64,000 nt of DNA from Gammaproteobacteria bacterium. GTDB lineage: Bacteria > Pseudomonadota > Gammaproteobacteria > Steroidobacterales > Steroidobacteraceae. A program made the position numbers and the translations under genes. Below, piece after piece: positions 52,577 to 62,487 of this stretch. Numbering within the stretch: position 1 is the first letter of the stretch; each line of letters opens with the position of its first letter. Where the stretch lies: contig JADJHU010000005.1 of NCBI GenBank assembly GCA_016707425.1, positions 1 through 64,000 of the forward strand. The letters run 5' to 3'. The notes beneath the pieces were generated by a model. That model was not told the DNA's origin. It did no database searches and was given only the letters and a program-made list of their open reading frames with translations.

Positions 52577-52851
52577 AACGAAACCATCTTCTGCTGACGC
52601 TTGCGATCCTTGCGCCACTCGCGGGCTGCAAGGCACTGCGCAGCAACTGCCATGAACCCGGTGCCTATTCGGGCGCGCGGAGCATTCCACCGCTGGTCGT
52701 TCCGCCGGGTCTCGAGGCCCCCGACACCCGGGGTGCGCTGCGGGTTCCGGAGCTCCAGGAGCCCGAGCGTCCGCGCGGGCCGTCGGAGCCCTGTCTCGAG
52801 AGTCCGCCCAAACTGAGCGTGCCGCGTACACCCGCGAAACCCGAGGCCTGA
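52573..52851 (+). CDS. Short lipoprotein in the BamC position
   Basis: A 92-residue lipoprotein from GTG 52573. HLLLTLAILAPLAGCKAL contains the lipobox LAGC. The mature part is Pro-rich and shows YSGARSIPPLVVPPGLEAP, which resembles the unstructured N-terminal lasso of BamC that binds BamD. The two folded helix-grip domains of BamC are absent. It overlaps dapA by GTGA, exactly as bamC follows dapA in E. coli. I infer a reduced BamC analogue; assignment to a specific family needs comparison. Confidence 0.75.
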   Translation: MKRNHLLLTLAILAPLAGCKALRSNCHEPGAYSGARSIPPLVVPPGLEAPDTRGALRVPELQEPERPRGPSEPCLESPPKLSVPRTPAKPEA

Positions 52852-52854
52852 GGC

Positions 52855-52863
52855 TGCTAGACT
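52855..52863 (+). promoter_or_regulatory. Extended -10 element before tRNA-Ser
   Basis: TGC-TAGACT lies 19 bases before the tRNA 5' end. No -35 is clear. It starts within 4 bases of the lipoprotein gene's stop. Confidence 0.4.
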
Positions 52864-52881
52864 AGTTGCTTGCCGTTGACC

Positions 52882-52974
52882 GGAGAGGTGGCCGAGTGGT
52901 CGAAGGCGCTGGACTGGAATTCCAGTAACATCTTCACGGGTGTTCGTGGGTTCGAATCCCACCCTCTCCGCCAT
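52882..52974 (+). tRNA. tRNA-Ser, anticodon GGA
   Basis: A 93-nt type II tRNA with encoded CCA. Acceptor GGAGAGG pairs with CCTCTCC; the D-arm has GGCCGAGTGGTCGAAGGC; the anticodon stem CTGGA/TCCAG encloses CTGGAAT with GGA at 34-36; a long variable arm (AACATCTTCACGGGTGTTC) and T-arm GGGTTCGAATCCC follow. G73 is the serine discriminator. Confidence 0.97.
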
Positions 52975-52992
52975 CATCTGGCGGGGGTCAAT

Positions 52993-53105
52993 GGCGGCCC
53001 GCATCGGTTCCTTCGCGACGACCAGTCGTTAACCCCGTCAGGCCCGGAAGGGAGCAGCGGTCGCGGCGATGTCGGGTGCCGGAGATCAAGCTGGTGCGGG
53101 TCGCC
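52993..53105 (+). ncRNA. ffs: 4.5S signal recognition particle RNA
   Basis: A single long hairpin of about 113 nt. The ends GGCGGCCCGCATC and GGTGCGGGTCGCC pair. The conserved SRP core GTCAGGCCCGGAAGGGAGCA (53037-53056) contains the GGAA-type apical loop and the asymmetric loop that binds Ffh. ffs just upstream of dnaX is common in gammaproteobacteria. The exact ends are set by pairing only. Confidence 0.88.
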
Positions 53106-53183
53106 TCCTTTCCATGGCCTGCGAGACAGGGGCCCCGTGCGGATACACTACGCAGGAAGCCCGAGAGCAACCCGGCTGACTCC

Positions 53184-54755
53184 ATGAGCTATCTGGCACT
53201 GGCCCGCAAGTGGCGCCCGAAGCGCTTCACCGAGATGGTCGGGCAGGAGCACGTGCTGCGCGCGCTGACCAACGCCCTCGACAGCGATCGCGTGCACCAC
53301 GCATACCTGTTTACCGGCACCCGTGGGGTGGGCAAGACGACGATCGCACGCATTCTCTCCAAATGTCTCAACTGCGAGCGTGGTGTCAGCAGCGCACCCT
53401 GCGGCGAATGTGCGGCGTGCCGCGAGATCGACGAAGGCCGTTTCGTGGATCTGATCGAGGTGGACGCCGCCTCGCGCACCAAGGTCGAGGAGACGCGCGA
53501 GCTGCTCGAGAACGTGCAGTACATGCCCACCCTGGGCCGCTACAAGGTGTACCTCATCGACGAGGTGCACATGCTCACGGCGCATTCCTTCAACGCACTC
53601 CTGAAGACGCTCGAAGAGCCTCCGCCACACGTGAAGTTCCTGCTCGCGACCACCGATCCGCAGAAGCTGCCCGCCACGGTCCTGTCGCGCTGCCTGCAGT
53701 TCAGCCTCAGGCGACTGCCCGTGGCGCTGATCAGCGAACGTCTGCGCGGGATTCTCGAGGCCGAGGCGATCGAGGCCGAACCGGCGGCCCTGAGGCTCCT
53801 GGCCGTTGCCGCTGACGGCAGTCTTCGCGATGCGCTCTCCCTGCTCGATCAGCTGATTGCCTTCGGTGGCGGGCGGGTTGCCGAAGCCGATGCGCGTGCG
53901 ATGCTCGGGACCATCGACCGCGAGCACGTCGTGCGCATCGCGGAGCTCCTGGCGGCGCAGGACGCGGCGGGACTCATGCAATATGCAGGCTCGCTCGAGC
54001 AGTGGGCTCCGGACCATGCGCAGGTGCTCGACGAGCTGGCTGCGCTCCTGCAGCGGGTTGCGCTTTCCCAGGTCGTGCGCGATTACGAGGGCGATGAAAC
54101 CCATCCGCCCGAGCTGCTGCAGCGGCTCGCGGGTGCGCTGGCTCCCGAAGACGTGCAGCTCTTCTATCAGACCGCGATCATCGGACGACGCGACCTGGCC
54201 TGGGCACCGGATGGGCGCACGGGTTTCGAGATGACGCTGCTGCGGATGCTGGCTTTCCGCCCGGCCGTTCAGCCTGCCCCTCCGGCCGGCACGCGAACTG
54301 CGACCGGCGCGCCTGCGCCGGGGAGTGCGGCCGCGCCTCCGGCGGGCAGCGGCGGCGCAGCCGGCGCATCGCTCGAGCCGAGTGGCTGGGCCGGGCTTGT
54401 GCAGCAGCTCGATCTCCAGGGCGCGGCGCGGCAGCTCGCCGCCAACTGCGCGCTTCTGTCCCGGGAGAAGTCCAGGCTCCGTCTCGCGCTCGAGCCGCGT
54501 CACCGCTTCATGCGTACGCGGGCGACCGAAGAGCGTCTCGCCCAGGCGCTCGCACGTCGCCTGGGTGAACCTGTGCGGCTGGAGTTCGAGGTGATCGAAG
54601 TGCCGGCGGAAACGCCGGCGCGTGCGGATGAGCGTGCGGCCGCGGCGGAGCTCGATGCGGCGCGCGCATCCTTCGAGCGGGATCCCACGGTGCAGGCGCT
54701 CAAGGAGCGGTTTGGCGCGAGTTCCGTGCCCGACTCGGTGCAGCCGGCCAGATAG
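53184..54755 (+). CDS. dnaX: DNA polymerase III subunit tau/gamma
   Basis: The clamp-loader ATPase. MSYLALARKWRPKRFTEMVG begins the protein. Walker A GTRGVGKTT lies at about 45-53, the zinc module uses Cys64, Cys73, Cys76 and Cys79, the DExx box is in YLIDEVHML, and sensor 1 is FLLATTDPQKLPATVLSRC. After residue 365 a Pro/Ala linker leads to the tau-specific C-terminal domain ending ERFGASSVPDSVQPAR. 523 residues. No A-AAA-AAG slippery heptamer was seen, so a frameshifted gamma product is not evident. Confidence 0.96.
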   Translation: MSYLALARKWRPKRFTEMVGQEHVLRALTNALDSDRVHHAYLFTGTRGVGKTTIARILSKCLNCERGVSSAPCGECAACREIDEGRFVDLIEVDAASRTKVEETRELLENVQYMPTLGRYKVYLIDEVHMLTAHSFNALLKTLEEPPPHVKFLLATTDPQKLPATVLSRCLQFSLRRLPVALISERLRGILEAEAIEAEPAALRLLAVAADGSLRDALSLLDQLIAFGGGRVAEADARAMLGTIDREHVVRIAELLAAQDAAGLMQYAGSLEQWAPDHAQVLDELAALLQRVALSQVVRDYEGDETHPPELLQRLAGALAPEDVQLFYQTAIIGRRDLAWAPDGRTGFEMTLLRMLAFRPAVQPAPPAGTRTATGAPAPGSAAAPPAGSGGAAGASLEPSGWAGLVQQLDLQGAARQLAANCALLSREKSRLRLALEPRHRFMRTRATEERLAQALARRLGEPVRLEFEVIEVPAETPARADERAAAAELDAARASFERDPTVQALKERFGASSVPDSVQPAR

Positions 54756-54776
54756 AGGAGTACGACAGGAGCGAAC

Positions 54777-55103
54777 ATGCGAGGCAATTTCGGCGACATG
54801 ATGAAGCAGGCTCAGGCGCTGCAGGCGAACATGCAGAAGGCCCAGGCCGAGATCGCGTCCCTCGAGGTCGTCGGGGAGGCGGGTGGCGGCATGGTGAAGG
54901 TGACCATGACCGGCAAGCACGAGGTGCGGCGCGTGCAGATCGAGCCTGAGGTCATCCGCGGAGAGGATCGGGAAATGCTCGAGGATCTCGTGGCAGCAGC
55001 GACCAACGATGCCGTACACAAGGTCGAGGCCAGGTCGCAGGAGAAGATGTCGAGCCTGATGGCGGGGGTGCGTCTGCCGCCGGGCATGAAGCTGCCCTTC
55101 TGA
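54777..55103 (+). CDS. YbaB/EbfC nucleoid-associated protein
   Basis: A small dimeric DNA-binding nucleoid protein. 108 residues. Helix FGDMMKQAQALQANMQKAQA, then EVVGEAGGGMVKVTMTGKHE, VRRVQIEPEVI, LEDLVAAATNDAVHKVEARS and the C-terminal MSSLMAGVRLPPGMKLPF are family hallmarks. dnaX-ybaB-recR is the conserved order; recR follows in 12 bp. Confidence 0.96.
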   Translation: MRGNFGDMMKQAQALQANMQKAQAEIASLEVVGEAGGGMVKVTMTGKHEVRRVQIEPEVIRGEDREMLEDLVAAATNDAVHKVEARSQEKMSSLMAGVRLPPGMKLPF

Positions 55104-55115
55104 GTCCTCGACGCT

Positions 55116-55715
55116 GTGAAGCATTCCCCCGCACTCGAGCGCCTCATCGATGCGCTGCGCGCGCTTCCGGGCGTGGGACCCAAGACCGCACGGCGCATGG
55201 CCTTCCAGCTGCTGCAGGAGGGTCGCGTCGGGGCGCGTGATCTGGCCGGGGCGCTGACGCACGCGCTCGAAACCGTGGGGCGCTGCGGGCGTTGCCGCAT
55301 GCTCACCGAGGGCGAGCTGTGTTCGATCTGCTCGGCGTCGGGACGGGAGGGCTCACTCCTGTGCGTGGTCGAATCGCCTGCGGACGTGGTGGCCATCGAG
55401 CAGTCGGGCAGCTATCGCGGGCGGTATTTCGTGCTGATGGGGCATCTTTCGCCGCTCGATGCGATCGGCCCGGAGCAGCTCGGGATCCGCGAACTCGAGG
55501 CGATCCTCGCGCACGGCGAGGTGCGCGAGGTCATCCTCGCGACGAACCCGACCGTCGAGGGCGAGGCGACCGCACACTTCATCGGCGAGCTGGCCGCGAA
55601 GCGCGGAATCCGTGCGACGCGCATTGCCCACGGTGTGCCGATCGGTGGCGAGCTCGAGTATGTCGATGGCGGGACGCTCGCCCATGCGCTTGCAGGGCGG
55701 CAGGCTGTCTATTGA
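55116..55715 (+). CDS. recR: Recombination mediator RecR
   Basis: RecR works with RecO and RecF to load RecA. GTG start, 199 residues. The HhH region has LIDALRALPGVGPKTARRMA. The C4 zinc finger uses Cys57, Cys60, Cys69 and Cys72. The Toprim domain has LCVVESPADVVAIEQSGSYR, GRYFVLMGHLSPLDAIGPEQ and VILATNPTVEGEATAHFI. RIAHGVPIGGELEYVDGGTL is the C-terminal signature. It is complete. Confidence 0.97.
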   Translation: MKHSPALERLIDALRALPGVGPKTARRMAFQLLQEGRVGARDLAGALTHALETVGRCGRCRMLTEGELCSICSASGREGSLLCVVESPADVVAIEQSGSYRGRYFVLMGHLSPLDAIGPEQLGIRELEAILAHGEVREVILATNPTVEGEATAHFIGELAAKRGIRATRIAHGVPIGGELEYVDGGTLAHALAGRQAVY

Positions 55716-55728
55716 AGGCGCGCGGCGG

Positions 55729-56640
55729 TCAGCGTCGTGCCGCAGGGCCCTGTGCGGCGCGCAGCTCATCGTAGAGGTGGCGCAGGCGACGGTAGCTCTC
55801 ATAGCGTCGCGGGTGCATCGTCGCCCGTTCCGCCGCTTCGCGGACTGCGCAGTCTGGTTCGCGGAGATGGCGACAGTCGAGAAAGCGGCAGCCGGTCGCG
55901 AACCGCGCGACGTCCGTGAAGCCCAGTGTCTTCCGATCGAGCCGTTCGATGGCGGGCGCAAAGTCGCGCACGCCGGGCGAATCGATGAGCTGTCCTCCGC
56001 CAGCGAGCGGATACAGGCGTGAAGTGGTCGTCGTGTGCCGGCCCCCTCCCTCGCGCAGGAGCTCCCCGGTTTCGACGGCTGCGCCGGGCACGAGGCCCGC
56101 CACGAGGGAAGACTTGCCGACGCCCGACTGCCCTGTGAGCGCGGCAGTGTGCCCGGCAAATGCATCCCGCAGCGCATCGAGCCCGGTTCCGTCGCGGGCC
56201 GAGGACTCGATGGTCCGGTAGCCACAGCGGGCCAGTGCGGCGAGTTCTGTGTGCCAGCCTGCCGGGATCTCGAGATCGCACTTGTTGAGCACGATCAGCG
56301 CCTCGAGCCCGGCCGAGGCGGCTGCGGCGAGATAGCGGTCGACGAGGAAGAAATCCGCCACGGGCCGGGGCGCGATCACCACCGCGAGCAGATCCAGGTT
56401 GGCTGCGATGACCTCGCTCTCGCCACGTGCGTTCGTCCGATGGAGTGCGGTCTGCCGCGGCAGACGCTCGAGCACATGCACTTCGTCGTGCCGGTCGTCG
56501 CGCCGGCACCGGACGCGGTCTCCGCAGACGAGAGCGAGCCGCCGTCCGAAGGGACGTGCCGGCGTGCTGCAGCCGTCCGCACACACAGTGGCGTGGCGTC
56601 CGTGAGAGGCGATCACCTGTGCCGTGAATTCAGTCCCCAT
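55729..56640 (-). CDS. rsgA: Ribosome small-subunit-dependent GTPase RsgA
   Basis: A circularly permuted GTPase checking late 30S maturation. The N-terminal OB domain (AQVIASHGRHATVCADG, CGDRVRCRRDD) precedes the permuted G motifs: G4 VLNKCDLE, G5 ESSARDGTGLDAL, G1 LTGQSGVGKSSLVAGLV, the switch region GRHTTTTSRLYPL and G3 LIDSPGVRDF. The C-terminal zinc site uses GCRFLDCRHLREPDC. 303 residues. Divergent from orn, as in E. coli, with 57 bases between the starts. Confidence 0.95.
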   Translation of the reverse strand: MGTEFTAQVIASHGRHATVCADGCSTPARPFGRRLALVCGDRVRCRRDDRHDEVHVLERLPRQTALHRTNARGESEVIAANLDLLAVVIAPRPVADFFLVDRYLAAAASAGLEALIVLNKCDLEIPAGWHTELAALARCGYRTIESSARDGTGLDALRDAFAGHTAALTGQSGVGKSSLVAGLVPGAAVETGELLREGGGRHTTTTSRLYPLAGGGQLIDSPGVRDFAPAIERLDRKTLGFTDVARFATGCRFLDCRHLREPDCAVREAAERATMHPRRYESYRRLRHLYDELRAAQGPAARR

Positions 56641-56663
56641 GCGCGCGCGCGGAGGTCAGCCTT

Positions 56664-56672
56664 TGCTAGAAT
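56664..56672 (+). promoter_or_regulatory. Extended -10 promoter element of orn
   Basis: TGC-TAGAAT lies 25 bases before the orn TTG start, within the rsgA/orn divergent region. No -35 hexamer at 17 bases is convincing. Confidence 0.45.
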
Positions 56673-56697
56673 CGAGCTCAACCACCGCGGGCATGCG

Positions 56698-57252
56698 TTG
56701 AACACCGACCGCCTCATCTGGATCGATCTGGAAATGACCGGGCTGGTGCCCGAGCGCGATTGCATCATCGAGATCGCGACCGTCGTGACCGACAGCGATC
56801 TGCGCGTGCTCGCCGAGGGCCCGGTCCTCGCCATCCGTCAGCCCGAGGAGGTGCTTGGCGCCATGGACGACTGGAATCAGCGTCAGCATGGCACCTCAGG
56901 GCTGCTCGCACGTGTCCGGGCGAGCACGGTCGACTGCGGAGAGGCCGAGCGGCGCACGCTCGAGTTCCTTGCCGGCCAGGTTTCCGCGGGTGTCTCCCCG
57001 ATGTGCGGCAACAGCATCTGCCAGGACCGGCGCTTCCTGGCCCGCCACATGCCACGCCTCGAGCGCTTCTTTCACTACCGGAATCTGGACGTGAGCACCC
57101 TGAAGGAGCTCGCGCGCCGCTAGGCCCCTGGGCTCGTCGGGAGCTTCGCGAAGGAGGGCGCGCATCTCGCCCTCGCTGACATCCACGAGTCGATCCGCGA
57201 GCTCGCCTGGTACCGGCAAAATCTGTTCCTGCCGGCCTACGCGGGCACCTGA
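56698..57252 (+). pseudogene. orn: Oligoribonuclease with in-frame TAG before ExoIII
   Basis: A DEDDh exonuclease degrading 2-5-nt RNAs and pGpG; usually essential in gammaproteobacteria. TTG 56698 opens LNTDRLIWIDLEMTGLVPER with Asp10 and Glu12 (ExoI). GNSICQDRRFLARHMPRLE supplies ExoII, then RYRN-type YRNLDVSTLKELARR. A TAG at 57121-57123 stops the frame where relatives have Trp. The same frame continues APGLVGSFAKEGAHLALADI, HESIRELAWYRQN to 57252. ExoIII His and Asp (AHLALADI) are in the second part, so a 141-residue product would be inactive. A TGG-to-TAG change explains all of it; consensus error is likely. Confidence 0.9.
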
Positions 57253-57599
57253 GACCTGCCTGCGCCGTCCTTCATGACCAGTTCCTCGCAGACGAGGATC
57301 GTCATGCGTCGCCGGTCGATGTATCGCGCTTCGATCTCGACCACCGGCCTGCCTGCCTCGCTGGCCGCAAACTCCATCACTTGCTGCCACGCCGCCATGT
57401 CCGCGAGCCACATCTCGCCCACGCCGTCCCAGGCCGCATCGCTGCCGTCGCGCCCCTTCGGATGGTGGTTCTGCACGTAGCGAATCACTCCCGGGACGCT
57501 TCGTGCCACGGCCGGACCCACTTCCTCGCGGTAGCCTCTCGCGAACTCCTCATGGGTCAGCCCCTCCCGGCGGTGCACCAGAACCAGCACTTTTATCAT
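57237..57599 (-). CDS. EthD-domain protein
   Basis: A 120-residue ferredoxin-fold (dimeric alpha/beta barrel) protein of the EthD family. MIKVLVLVHRREGLTHEEFA, RGYREEVGPAVARSVPGVIR, YVQNHHPKG and WDGVGEMWLADMAAWQQVM fit. Such proteins accompany ether or aromatic degradation but their roles vary. AGGAGG precedes ATG 57599. It overlaps the orn 3' end by 16 bases and lies 36 bp after ppsA on the same strand. Confidence 0.88.
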   Translation of the reverse strand: MIKVLVLVHRREGLTHEEFARGYREEVGPAVARSVPGVIRYVQNHHPKGRDGSDAAWDGVGEMWLADMAAWQQVMEFAASEAGRPVVEIEARYIDRRRMTILVCEELVMKDGAGRSQVPA

Positions 57600-57635
57600 C
57601 TCATCAACCTCCTGTGCGCCCGCTGCCCGTGCGCG

Positions 57636-59993
<2,358 letters not shown>

Positions 59994-60098
59994 GGATGGC
60001 TTCCTGGTGGCAACTGGATCCTGCGTGCAGGCGCTTTACCGCACGGGCCGGACACTTGCTCTGCGGGCGCGTCGGTGAAAGACTGGCACGAGGCAATC

Positions 60099-60932
60099 AT
60101 GGAACGAGCCGTGGCGCGACGAACCGTTTTCTTCGTTTCCGACCAGACCGGCGTCACCGCGGAAACCATGGGACACAGTCTGCTGACGCAATTCGATGGC
60201 CTCGAATTCCGGCCGGTCACTTTGCCATTTGTCTCCAGCCTTGACAAGGCGGCAGAGGCCGTCAGAAAGATCGACCTGGCGGCCGCCGAGTCGGGCGTGC
60301 GACCGATCGTCTTCAGCACGCTCGTGCAGGACGATCTGCGAGACGTCATCCGGGGCAGCCAGGCGCTGCTGCTCGATTTCTTCGAGGCCTTCGTGGGACC
60401 TCTCGAGCACGAGCTGGCGACGAAGTCGACCCATCGCGCCGGCCGGGCGCACGGCATCGCCGACATCAATGCCTACACCACGCGCATCAATGCCACCAAT
60501 TTCGCATTGTCCAACGACGACGGCGGAGGACGCGACTACGAACACGCCGATGTGGTGCTGATCGGCGTTTCGCGCTCAGGCAAGACGCCCACCTGCCTGT
60601 ACCTCGCGCTGCAGTACGGCATCTTCGCGGCGAACTATCCGCTCACGGACGACGATCTGGAGACGGGCCGGCTGCCCAAGCTCCTGCACGCGCATCGCAG
60701 GAAGCTGCATGGGCTGACGATCAAGCCGGAGCGGCTCATGCAGATCCGCAACGAACGCCGCCCCGACAGCCGCTATGCCTCGCCGCCGCAGGTCCAGTTC
60801 GAGGTGCGCGCGGCCGAGGCGCTGTTCGAGCGCTTCGCGATTCCCTACCTGAATACGACGGAGTGTTCAATCGAGGAGATCGCAAGCCGCATCCTGGATG
60901 AGGCGGGGATCGAACGGCGCGTGCGCGCCTGA
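60099..60932 (+). CDS. ppsR: PEP synthase regulatory protein (bifunctional kinase/pyrophosphorylase)
   Basis: A DUF299 protein that inactivates PpsA by ADP-dependent phosphorylation of a Thr and reactivates it by phosphorolysis. RTVFFVSDQTGVTAETMGHS, VFSTLVQDDLRDVI, DFFEAFVGPLEHEL, FALSNDDGG, the P-loop GVSRSGKTPTCLYLALQYGI (about 156-175), AANYPLTDDDLE and YLNTTECSIEEIASRI are diagnostic. 277 residues from ATG 60099. A weak terminator follows at 60941-60958. Confidence 0.95.
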   Translation: MERAVARRTVFFVSDQTGVTAETMGHSLLTQFDGLEFRPVTLPFVSSLDKAAEAVRKIDLAAAESGVRPIVFSTLVQDDLRDVIRGSQALLLDFFEAFVGPLEHELATKSTHRAGRAHGIADINAYTTRINATNFALSNDDGGGRDYEHADVVLIGVSRSGKTPTCLYLALQYGIFAANYPLTDDDLETGRLPKLLHAHRRKLHGLTIKPERLMQIRNERRPDSRYASPPQVQFEVRAAEALFERFAIPYLNTTECSIEEIASRILDEAGIERRVRA

Positions 60933-60940
60933 GCGCGGAG

Positions 60941-60958
60941 TCATGCAGCATGATTTTT
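60941..60958 (+). terminator. Weak Rho-independent terminator after ppsR
   Basis: TCATG-CAG-CATGA forms a 5-bp stem with a 3-nt loop, immediately followed by five T residues, 9 bases after the ppsR stop. Confidence 0.4.
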
Positions 60959-60963
60959 GCGTC

Positions 60964-60991
60964 TTGCGGGCGGAGAGGGCTGCGTTATATT
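60964..60991 (+). promoter_or_regulatory. Promoter placing transcription start at the DUF1249 ATG
   Basis: TTGCGG and TATATT are separated by 16 bases. The -10 ends at 60991 and the ATG is at 60999, so a normal start site 7-8 bases downstream coincides with the initiation codon. Confidence 0.5.
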
Positions 60992-60998
60992 GAAGCGC

Positions 60999-61457
60999 AT
61001 GCTCACAGACGCTCTCGTTCCCGTCAGCTGGCGCACGCGGCCGCGGAGCTTCGTGGCGCTCATGTCTCTCTACGAGAGCAACTACCTGCGCCTCGTGGGG
61101 CTCGCCGGGCCGCCCACCGCACTCGAAGGCCGGTATCGCTCGCGGGTGGCAGGTGATTGCGAGCTGTGGCTGGCGGTCGATGAACGGCCGCGCGACACGA
61201 GCACACGGAAGCTGCCCTACTGTCTCGCGGACGGCCGGGAGCCGGTCGAGACGCCCGATATGCGCCTGCGTGTCTATCACGACGCACGCCTCGTCGAGGC
61301 GCTTGATGCCGCGCGCGATTGTGAGGGCGACATGTCGCGGACGCCCCGGGGCCTGAGCGGGTGCGAGCTCCATCGTCGCTGGGTTCGCAATGTCGCGCTG
61401 AACAAATGGCTCGAGTACTGCGTCGAGCGAGGGCATCGTTTCCCGCCGGTCGGGTGA
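60999..61457 (+). CDS. DUF1249 family protein (YqiB-like), possibly leaderless
   Basis: A conserved gammaproteobacterial protein of unknown function. RPRSFVALMSLYESNYLRLV is the family opening. MRLRVYHDARLVEALDAARD (the RxYHDA motif) and RRWVRNVALNKWLEYCVERG at the C-terminus confirm it. 152 residues. No Shine-Dalgarno is convincing upstream. The predicted promoter would start the mRNA at the ATG itself. In E. coli yqiB lies beside cpdA and nudF; here it is coupled to a coiled-coil protein instead. The TGA and the next ATG overlap by one base. Confidence 0.85.
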   Translation: MLTDALVPVSWRTRPRSFVALMSLYESNYLRLVGLAGPPTALEGRYRSRVAGDCELWLAVDERPRDTSTRKLPYCLADGREPVETPDMRLRVYHDARLVEALDAARDCEGDMSRTPRGLSGCELHRRWVRNVALNKWLEYCVERGHRFPPVG

Positions 61458-62479
61458 TGAGAACCCGGATACCCTTGCCGCTGCTGAAGGCCGCTGCGAG
61501 CGAGAGTGCGGAGGCGGAGGGACGCGTTGTCGAGCTGTTCCGCAATCGCGCGGAGCTGAAAAAGGCTCATTCTGCGCTCCAGCATGAGATGCATCGTCTC
61601 ACCGACCGTCTCAAGCAGCAGGAAGGCGCGACGGCTCGCGTGCAGGAAGCACTGGAGACCCTCGAGAAGCGTCTTGCCTCACCGGAGACGGCCTATCCGG
61701 CGCTCGTGTTCTACCAGCTGCGGGGGCTCTGGCAGACCGGGCGGCGGATCGTCGAGCAGCTGGCCGCCGAGCTGGCTCGGCAGTACGAGGAACGTGAACG
61801 CAGGCTGCACCTGGCCGAGAACAACCGCCGGCTGTTCGCGCGCCGCGCGGCGCTGCAGGCGCAGCTCCAGGATGCCGAGCGGGAGGCGGCGGACGCGCGT
61901 CAGCGGGCAGTGGGGCTCACGGCGCAGCGCGCGCGGCTCACACGCTTCTGGCAGTATTTCCGCCGGCGCTGTGTCGAGCATGCACTTCATGCGGTGGGCG
62001 AGGCAGTTGCCGCGGCCGACGGGCGGCTGTCGGCGGCGCGGAGCGCATTCGATACGCTGGCAGATGAGGGCGCCAGGGAGTTCCCCGGGCTCTCGATCGA
62101 GGCTCGCCGCTCCATCAACCTCGCGGCGATCGGATGTGCCGAGGTGCTGTGTCAGCGGCTCGCCGGGACACCGCTCGTGGCGCTTGCCAGGGCGGCGGTG
62201 TCGTGCCGCGAGGTCACGGACGCCTATGGCGATCGTGCCGAGTGCGAGCGGCTGATGGCTGCGATAGCCGCCGGCCAGCTCGCGCTCGAGCCGCGACCGC
62301 AGGTGCCAGGCGAGGTGCGGAAGCGAAGCGATCAGCTCCGGACGGTTGCGCGCTATCGCAGCCAGGAGGATGCCGTGCCGACAGCCGCCTCGCTCGATTC
62401 GCGAAAGGACGGCGCGACGGGTGTTCCGAATGTGCTGGCCGAGGATACCTGGGATCTGTTTCGCGTGCTGCTGAGCTGA
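61457..62479 (+). CDS. Coiled-coil protein of unknown function
   Basis: A 340-residue protein I do not recognise. ATG 61457 shares a base with the DUF1249 stop. Residues about 15-80 and 100-165 are charged heptad-like helices (LKKAHSALQHEMHRLTDRLK and ERERRLHLAENNRRLFARRA, then LQAQLQDAEREAADARQRAV), so two long coiled coils are likely. A non-coiled helical middle has WQYFRRRCVEHALHAVGEAV, and SRR-type FPGLSIEARRSINLAAIGCA. The C-terminus is polar and ends EDTWDLFRVLLS, a possible docking motif. No signal peptide or membrane span is seen, so it should be cytoplasmic. Coupling suggests it works with the DUF1249 protein. Confidence 0.75.
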   Translation: MRTRIPLPLLKAAASESAEAEGRVVELFRNRAELKKAHSALQHEMHRLTDRLKQQEGATARVQEALETLEKRLASPETAYPALVFYQLRGLWQTGRRIVEQLAAELARQYEERERRLHLAENNRRLFARRAALQAQLQDAEREAADARQRAVGLTAQRARLTRFWQYFRRRCVEHALHAVGEAVAAADGRLSAARSAFDTLADEGAREFPGLSIEARRSINLAAIGCAEVLCQRLAGTPLVALARAAVSCREVTDAYGDRAECERLMAAIAAGQLALEPRPQVPGEVRKRSDQLRTVARYRSQEDAVPTAASLDSRKDGATGVPNVLAEDTWDLFRVLLS

Positions 62480-62487
62480 GCGTGGCC

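Noticed and set aside
53184..54755. Programmed -1 frameshift in dnaX
   Set aside because: No A-AAA-AAG heptamer with downstream hairpin was found; the single long frame gives a complete tau-like protein.
47754..57123. TAG read as an amino acid (amber recoding) in bepA and orn
   Set aside because: The two sites would need different residues (Gln and Trp), and TAG is a normal terminator elsewhere, for example at the end of the YceI gene and of rplI.
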